Shown in pieces: positions 53,601 through 62,600 of a stretch of 64,000 nucleotides of DNA; the stretch's first letter is position 1; every line of letters begins with the position of its first letter. Source of the DNA: Cladocopium goreaui. Taxonomy: Eukaryota > Sar > Dinophyceae > Suessiales > Symbiodiniaceae. The DNA lies in NCBI GenBank assembly GCA_947184155.2, contig CAMXCT020006581.1, forward strand, positions 124,001-188,000. Reading direction: 5' to 3'. A program made the translations under genes and the position numbers. Under the pieces are notes generated by a model that saw nothing but the letters and a program-made list of their open reading frames with translations, searched no databases and was not told the origin of the DNA.

Positions 53601-56600
53601 TTCCACTGATCCTTTTTGTTTCTGCCACCACGAGAACGAAACTGGTTTCTGACCATACGTTCGTAGTCTCGTCGGGAGTCGAAAAGCTCCTTAGTCACAC
53701 ACACACAGACAAAATCTACTATATAAGGTATCCGATTGAAAACAAAACTTAAAATACCAATAGAAAAAATGTTGAACATGAGCAAGAAACGTAATAGTAA
53801 CCTTCGTGGTGCTTCCCTGCCTTTCCAGTGCATTTTTGATTCACCTGTTGGTGAACAACCTCTGGTTGAAGAGGCAGCTGCACCTTGCACATTGGAGGGC
53901 GAATTGGTTCAGGTACAGGTTCTTTCTTGGGAGGCGGCACCGGGGGCGGCGGCAAAGATGGTGACTGCCAAGGTGGCGTGCAATTACTGGGCGCTGGCGC
54001 CACATGCACTGGGGTCGTGGGCATAGCTTTGACCAAAGGAGGTTGAGCCTTTGTCTGCAAACCATCTGGCACCGAAGTCATACCTTTGGCTTGGATGACG
54101 GCATCCGCCAGCAGTGTATTCAGCAGAACTTCGCGCAGCCGGCCAATGTGGTCAATCCCACCACCTGTCGCCACCTTGACATCATTCTGAGCTGGTTCCA
54201 CTTTCACTTCGATGGGCTCATTCTCTTTTTTCACATTGTCTTGCCAGTCGTCTTGGTCCCATTCGTACTCCTCTTCCTTGGCACCCTTGTAGTGTGCCCA
54301 CTCACTCTTCTCGTTGGGCTCCTGCCAGGAACTGTTCTCTGTCTCGGATTCTTCCTTGACCTTAGTAACTGGTTGGCTTGTCTCATCTTTGGCAACCTCC
54401 TTTGGTTCATGTTTTTGCCTTTTCTTCACTGGTGTCGGCAATTTCTTTTCTTTCTTTTCTTGCGCTTCATCATTTTCTCGGCATCATCCCAATCATCATG
54501 CACTCGTTTTTCCATCTTCTCAGCATCATCCCAGTCTTTGTAAAGCTGTTCATTGTTCTGGGCAGCTAAAGCTTCATCCCAAAGTCGGTAGAAGGATGCC
54601 TTTTCCTCATCAGCATAGGCCCACGCTTCGTAGTAGCCCAACATTGCGCATTTCAAAAAAATGCTTTGAGAAAAAACAGCATGCTGATTCAATTTATTCC
54701 ATGCTCCCATGCATGCACTTTCAATTCAGAAGGCGGCTCCATTGGACCGCTCTTGCCAAAAATGTCATGGTCCATTTTGTTTTTGTGGCTCAATGAGCCG
54801 CACATGCATCAAAACACTACCGTACTGCAAACATATTATAATACATTTTGTTTTTGCGGCTCAGTGAGCCGCACATGCAACAAAACACCCAAAAAACAGC
54901 AAACATTTCATGCTACAGTTTGTTGTTGCTGCTCAATGAGCCGCACATGCAACAAAACCCACCAAAAAAAAACGCAGAGCAGCCAACTTTTTGCCCGCAA
55001 GTGCTTCGTCTTCACGCTATTTGAAAACTACACTACCCTGTAGCCTCTCTGCCTCCAACAGGAATCACAGCATCCAGGCACAAAGCGACACTTGCTGCAA
55101 CCCTGAGGTTTTTTTTCAACCTCACTTGTCTGGTAATGGGGCCCTTGGAATTAGCTTTTTCTGGCTTCTTTGGAGCGGCCTTGGAGCTGGAAGCTGACGC
55201 AGGCCTCTTCATAGGCACCCTGGAAGCTGCCTTAGGCTTGGCTGACAGCTGGGAAGATGCAGCAGCTGGGCGCTTCATACCTTTTTGTTGATTTCCATCC
55301 TCGTTCTCCTTCTCTGGAGTTTGTGTCGTTTCTTCCCCATGAATTCCACCATCTCCATCCTTCTTTTTCACTTCGTTCTTCTCTGCTTTTCTGTCTTGCT
55401 CCCGGAGATGCAACGCATCCTCGAGTCTCGCAGAAGCGGTCGCTGCAGTGGTCACAGCGTTGCTGCTTTCGGGTGTCGATTTGTCACCATCCACCTTGCC
55501 GTCTGCAATCATCTTCAAACTTGTCTGTTCCACCTTCTTATCCTGAACCACTTCTATCTTGGGCCTTGAAGTCTCCTCAGGGGTGGGTGCAGGTTGAACT
55601 TGCAAAGCCAATGGAGGTGTGTCTGGAGGTGGCAGGGCTGGCAAGGCTGGCAATGGTGGCAATGCTGCGCTCTGCTGCGAACTTCCTCTATGAAAAAAAG
55701 TCGAACCCATGCCCATCTGCATCTGGTTCATTTGCATGGCCATTTGCATGAAGAAAGGATTCACAAAAGCTGCGGCTGGTGCTCCCTGAACTTGGTGTTG
55801 CACCCGAAGCAATGCGCTATTGCCTCTTTCCGGGACAGTAGCCATCAATTGTCGAAGGAGTTCCATGGTAACACCATCAGGAAACTTGGCAGCAGGCTTA
55901 TCTTCACCATAGGCCGCTGTCCACCGAGAAGCTTCCAAAGACCTTGGGCATGGAGGCAAATACTGATGAACTTCTCCTGAAGGAAGATTTGCTTTTTGTT
56001 TTTGATTCAAAAAACCTTTGGCCAGCTGTTTGGTGGTCAGGTAAGAGGATCGGAGTGTCACAGGTTCCGCAAATCGATCTTGGTCACGTAAAAGTAGGCA
56101 TGTGCATACCATGGCATACGTGGCCTCAGTTGGATTTCGAAGACCAAGTCGGTAGCACCTTTCCATCACCGTGTTGCACTTCTGGCCAATGTTTTGATTC
56201 GACATCAAAACGTCCCAGTCTCCTGAAGTGAGGTACTCGGGAAAGAAAACGTAGTTCTGCAGGTTGGCCCTGTTGGTCACGATTTTCCCTTTTAGGGACT
56301 CCTGAACTTTCTCATGAATGGCCTGACAAATTGTTTCTTTCAAAGAAGCAGTCCAAAGAGAGTTCTGCTGAACTAAAGCTAGGAGAGGAGCTGCTTGCTC
56401 TAGCTCCAACTTCGGAACTTCACGGATTTCTTTGACGAGTTGAATGCTTTGTTGTTCCAAAATGTCAGAAAAGTTTGGCAGCTCTTTGCACTGCGCAAGG
56501 TAATTGTCAAGTGCCTTCAATCTCTCGAAAGCCATGGCGGCTGACCTCACACTATCTTGGACAAAAATCCCTTCAAACATTTGTAGTTTTCTCTCTGGTC

Positions 56601-59600
56601 TACATGATCTGATATATTACAACAACATATAAGTACAGTAAATCAAGATTCCTCCGCAGCTCATTGAGCCGCGCAGGTTGAGATTGATTACAGATCCAAT
56701 CCATTTGCGACCCATGGAGACGCATCATTTTAAAAACACACATGATGGCAACACACAAGTTGAATTTTTACCAAAAATCCTTCAGCAAGTGGATGTCTTA
56801 TAGTTTCGAAAGTTCCTCATTGGGAAAAATTACTTGGAGATGGTGATCTTGCCATTCTCAACACGCACCGAGAAACCGTTCTCACCAGGAAATTCATCCT
56901 TCACTTTGACATAGGTCATCTTCCAGTCATCGCCATCATCCTCAGTCACAACTTTGAAGTCCTTGTGCTCGGACTTGTCATTGGCGATCTTGCCAGTGCC
57001 CTCCTCAAGGACGACTTTGCCTTCAAGCTTCTTAGTCATTGCATCGGTGGAAGCCGCCCTGGTAGTCAACAAAAATCCGCGCTTCATCGTCACTAAAAGC
57101 GGACAATCCTACCTAGACACTAACGATCAAGAAACTGCGTGAAACCAGCAGAGAAATGAACGGTACCTTAAAATGTTCCTGTAGGTTACACCATGTCGGG
57201 AATTTGATTTACGAAACCACACCAACATGAAAACATCTAGCGGCCCAATGGGCCGCAGGTTCACTCATGACATGTCAAAGGTCAGCAAAACAAATCACTG
57301 ATTTTCCCAGCTTCGAACAAACGCAAATCGCAAATTGAATTTACGAACTGAACAAAACCAATGCACGCAAAAGGGTCCCTGCATGGACCTGATTGCCATT
57401 TTTGCTGACCACGATGTGGCACAACAGAACGCCGTCACTCAGTGCCATATACATGAAAAAACACTGAACTTCAAAGTCCATTACGCGTAAAAACGCGGCT
57501 CATTGAGCCGCGGCAATGACAGTGTAAAGAAACATGTATACTGTATGCAGATGTTTCTTCAAACAAATGTGGACGCCGAAATCTCATTGGCACTCCAGTG
57601 CTTTCCAGCGTTTTCTTTGCCCAAAATAATTTTCACTGTTGTTATTTCCATGCAAAAGGTTCGTGTTCAAAAAATAAGTTTGATATGGTCATGTCAAGTT
57701 TTGAATCAATTAACCAAACTTTTTTCTATAAAAATAAAAACATTGTTTCAGAAACCTTGAAAAACCTATGTATTGTAAGTAACTTCTATGTAATTTTACG
57801 TATGTTTTATGAAACAACATGAACTACTTATAAAAACTTAGCTAAGTATGCTTAGTCGCACAAGTTACTTGTAACTTGCATAACATAGACCGCAAACTTG
57901 AACTACTTAGCCTTCTTGCAACCTATGTTGCGGCACTTGTAATCGGGTTACAAGTTAGTTGAAACCACTTGCAAGTGCTGTAACCAAGACCGGTCCACCA
58001 AGTAGTGGATTATATAGACATTGAAGAACAACCGATTTTACAAGAAACAGTCAATGATCCATGTGCGTTAGCTAGCCCAAATGGTGTCTCAGATGGTGTT
58101 TCACCAGCACAATGTGTGATTTTATCAAGGTCCGAAGGTAATCATCCAGCGACACGATTGGATGAAATCATTTTTTGGATGATTGTGGGAATTGTTACCT
58201 GAAAAAAACATCAAGAAACAGGGTATTGGATGAGTTCGTAAAACATATTCGGTAGTTGTTTCTATACCCAAGAATCGATTCATAGGATACACATGTTGTT
58301 TTTGGGACACACATCGGAAATCATTTAAATGGTGGCGAGAGAGTATTGTAGTCCATAGGTTAACCGGGAAGAAATGGGAATATCAACGAAGCCTTCCAGT
58401 AGGGAATGGTGTTGGTAAGTGGGTGGATCAATTTACCCTTTCTAAACTGGGGTATAATGAGATGTTGATGAGTTGTTTGTCCTCCCTGGCAAGAATGGAA
58501 CATCAGTCATTCAATGATTGTATATATATATATTATAAATTTATATAATATGTCTAGATGTTTTTCCTTTGGGCCCGCAACAATTTTATACACTGCTCAG
58601 ATGTCTTCAGGGAAAGATGGAAGCGATGATTTGGAGGTCATGCGCAGGCGTGAAATCCTGGTGGCCTAACTGGAAAATCATTGAACCAAAAGGGGGATAA
58701 ACGAGACAAGCCATGGAGCTGATGACACCGGTTCCGGTACAGAACAAGCGGGGCATCCAACTGGATAGAGGTCTTAAAGTCATATAAAAGCAGACCGCCA
58801 TGTCATTTTGGTGCTTTGAGATGTACATTGGATCCCATCCACCCAACGTAGAGAGTGAAGGTACGTATGGTTCTTCGTCCAGACAAGGAAACCTGTTGAT
58901 GGGTTTCACTGCTACCGGTTGATGGAACCGTCACTCCAGGCAGTTCAGGTGTTTTTCCTTCAAAGTTTCCAGGCTTGCAATTCCTTTCCCATCTTTTCTA
59001 TTTTCAGGCTGCTACTGGTAGGATCTAGTTTTCGTCCAAGTCCCACACTTTAGTCCTCTTGGGGGTTCTTCGGAAAGTATATCAACATATTAATTTATAT
59101 ATATATATATCAATTAATTCATAGTATTTATATCCTCTACTTGCCCTGATATTTCTATGTGAAAAAAACTCCTTTCACTTCCTGCCCCTTTTGTATGTGT
59201 CAGGGGTTCAGTGGGGGGCCACTGGGAGATGTCTATCCCACTCATAGAGTCATAGAGACATCGTGACATGATGAAATCCCCAACCATTCTCTAAATATAA
59301 TATAATGTAATATAATATAATATAATATAATAATATATATATACATATATATATATTGTATATCCTTTGGTAAATTAACTGTTCGACCCTGAAAACACCC
59401 AACTATATATAGTGGAAACTAGTCTTTCAACCTCAATTTTTGGCTAGGGTCTATCTTAATTTACTGGAGGGTAATATATGTATATATATATATATAAATC
59501 CTGCATGAATTCATGATCTGAATCGGTGATTCCCACCGGCCACCGGCTTTCAGGTTTTTCAGTCGCCTGAAAATTTGGGTGCTCGCTGAATCCTTGGGAG

Positions 59601-62600
59601 GCGTTGAAGCTTGGAGCATTCCGAACTGGGGTTAAAGCTATAAAAAAGGGCCCATTTATCGTTGATTTTACCTATTCAAATTGGTGATCTTCAATAGTTA
59701 TTTTAAACTACCAGAGGGTATGGGTTGTGAATGGATAAAACTATGACTGATGATATTGATGGTTATTAATGGCTATAACTTTCAAAAAGCCTCGTTCATC
59801 AGATGGAATAGATGGGCTTGAAATATAATTAATGTTCACCATCTCAAATACCCCAGATAAGAGGTTCAAAATGATAGATCCAATAGCACCAACACCACAC
59901 CATTGTTTTCACCATGGTATTTGATGCTGATATCAGGATCAGGGGAAGAGATGCTGTAAATGTTGTGATACCCTTTGGTAATCAAACATGGCCAGCTGCA
60001 AAATCCCCTTTTCTGGATAAAGGTCTCTGGGAAAATCATCAAAGTAAGTTCAGATCCAACTGCTATAAGCCATCCCCAACAGTCACATCTGATTGGTGCT
60101 TTGGAACATTTGGATTATTTTTCCATATATTGGGAATGGCATCATCCCAACTGACGAAGTCATATTTTTGAGAAGGCTTGGTATATGACCAACCAGGTTG
60201 GATTCAAATCATCCCCAAATGGTAAAAAAAAAGCAGGTGTTTCCAAGCCGCCTCCCAGGCGGCTTGAAACAGTGGATCACCAGTAGGCCCATTTGAGCGT
60301 CCGTCCTCACCATAGAATAACGTTGGTTTATATATTTGGTTGTTATTTGTCTTATCTCTTGCTATGTGTATATCTATATTATACATATATATATACATAA
60401 TGATATATGTATATATAATTAGCTCTGTCTCTAAGATTCTAAGTGTCTACCCATTTGTCCTATTTATGTGTTCCATCTATCTATCCATCTATCCATCTAT
60501 CCATCTATCCATCTATCCATCTATCCATCTATCTATCTATCTATCGATCGATCTATCGATCTATCTATCTATCTATCCATCCATCCATCCATCTATCTAT
60601 CTATCTATTTGTCTGTGTCTGTCTGTCTATCTGTCTCGCTACCTATCTATCTATCTTTCTTTCTGTCTGTCAGTCTGTCTGTCTGCCTATCTGTCTGTCT
60701 GTTTATCTATCTTTATTTCTTTCTGTGTTTTTTTTGTCTATCTCTGTCTTTCTTTCTCTCTCTCTCTCTGTCTTTCTCTCTCTGTCTCCCTCTCTCTCTC
60801 TCTCCCTCTATCTATCTATATCTCTCTCTCTCTCTCTATCTCTCGCTATTTCGCTCTATCTCTCTCTCTCTCTCTATCTCTCTATTTCGCTCTTTCTCTC
60901 TCTCTCTATTTCTATCTATTTATATCTATCGATCGATCGATCTATCTGCACATACAATGTATTACATCACACTACAATACACTAGACTACACTACACGAC
61001 ACTACAATACATACTTTTACATACACATTATGTATCTAAACAAATAGGTACCGTACAGTTGGTTTTTCAGAGTTATTGTCAGTGCTTTGTGCGTTTCATA
61101 CCACATGGTTTTTTTTCCGGTTGCTTGGGTTACGGTTTTTCTGGGTAGGAGCGACATCAGCGACCGAGGAAAGCATGATCAACCACAGCGCCAGCATGTC
61201 CCATGGTTCGATGACCAAGGTCGGGACCGGCTACCATGGCGAAACAAAAAGGATCTTAAGTGAGTCGAAAACTCATGTTAGTCGTGGGCTTGATTAAGGA
61301 TCCGCCAAGGATATACCGTACATGGATCCTGTTGGTGATTTCAGACTTATTCTTTGTTTCATATGATGATGTTAAATGTTCTTATATGTGGTTACCATCT
61401 GATTATTTCATCGTTTGCGAACTGGAAGATCACCATTATTTTGTTTGCTAAATCAGTTTTTTTATCATCGAACTGTCCATGGGCTGCCATGACTTTCATA
61501 GCTAGTCTAAATAACCAGAGGGAACGGCTGGATCTGTAGGGATGGTATTGCTCCTGGTTCATCAAGTGCGAGGTTCCCACAATATCGTGAAAAGATGCCG
61601 TGGAAATGGGAGCTCGTGAGGGTCCCAACTAAACAACTCAGATTATGATCCGGAGCTGGAATTGCATATAGGCTACTGTAAATTTTACATAGATGTGGAC
61701 AATGCCATATGTTTTTTCATGATATGTTCATATTTTTTCCGTAGAAAATGGTGATCTTCCACATCTTTGTTAGTTTGGAGGGTATCAATGTGGGCCAATG
61801 TGGGGATGAAACCTCCAAAACTTTGGTGCTATGGTAAGTTGTTTATTGTATTTTTTGAGCAGAAAGTCATTGTTTGTTATGTTGTTTTTTTGTGGTATGT
61901 TTTTTTATTATTGTGTTTATGTTTTTTATGGTATTTTTTCATGGATTTCTTACAACATAGGTATGATATGGTATGATCATTGGCAGAAACACGGATTACC
62001 CTTTGTTAATCAAACATGGCAATGGACAATTCCCCAGGTGTATTTAAGGTATATTTAAGGTGAATTCCCCAGAAACCTCCATTTACTTCGGAGATTTCCC
62101 AGGGATCTTTTTTTTAGTCAATCTTGGATGGGTAGAAACTCATCCAAAATAGTCTTGGATGGTATCAAGTATCAACGGGATGATCTACTAACTAACCAGC
62201 TAAGGTTTGTTTTTGGCAGATCTAAGATTGGCACTGGGATCGTAGCTTAATATATTCCTGCTTAATGGAAAGGCATGTCGTATGGAGTTAGGTTGAGACC
62301 GTCGCACCAGTTATTCAGTTGGATGATCCGCCACGAACAATTCGGGGAATCATGGTTGTTGAATAGATATAAATGATATACCCCTCAGATATCAAGTGAA
62401 TTCGAAAAATATTCTGGGGATTCTATTAGCCATAGGATCCATGGTGCTGGTAGAAAAATGCTAACATGACTGGGGTATATTGATGGGATCCATGTTACCA
62501 TATATAGCATACATGGATCCTATGGGTTAGCCAACATTTAAAAAAAAACAAAACATGTAAAACGATACGTTTTTTGTTTCGACGTATCGGCAGCTGCTTC

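Larger units (their letters stand above)
46700..57511. repeat. 16 GCGG-armed 17-18-bp palindromes confined to the large element
   Basis: Copies start at 46700, 46876, 50337, 51575, 52463, 53033, 53097, 53381, 53429, 54733, 54785, 54856, 54928, 56656, 57240 and 57495. The common form is GCGGCTCAWTGAGCCGC. The paired positions change together: GGCTCA/TGAGCC, GGCCCA/TGGGCC and GGACCA/TGGTCC. Nearly all lie between genes, upstream of starts or inside introns of the element's genes. A few have one mismatch. I saw none outside 46.7-57.5 kb. Confidence 0.9.
46353..58003. mobile_element. 11.65-kb TIR transposon inserted in intron 17
   Basis: The ends form a 37-bp terminal inverted repeat: left 46353-46389 and right 57967-58003 share ACTTGGTGGACCGG, then 11 diverged positions, then GCACTTGCAAGT. 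The base T precedes both ends, so TA|CTTGG...CCAAG|TA is another reading, with TA as target duplication; no longer direct repeat is visible. Subterminal DNA on both sides is rich in ACTTGTAA/AAGTTACTT-like words (46390-46520 and 57775-57966). Inside are about six genes, all on the minus strand, including a transposase-like gene at the left. Sixteen GCGG-arm palindromes are confined to it. The intronic MITE families that crowd the flanks were not seen inside, as expected for a later insertion. Confidence 0.85.

Noticed and set aside
46340-58012. Long target-site duplication flanking the transposon
   Set aside because: The 8-10 bp outside each TIR do not match; only a TA could be shared.
60340-61148. 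Long Ile/Tyr/Leu/Ser-rich plus-strand ORFs of 180-235 codons
   Set aside because: They are translations of the TCTA/TCTG/TCTC microsatellite, open in all three frames; no splice signals or protein motifs.
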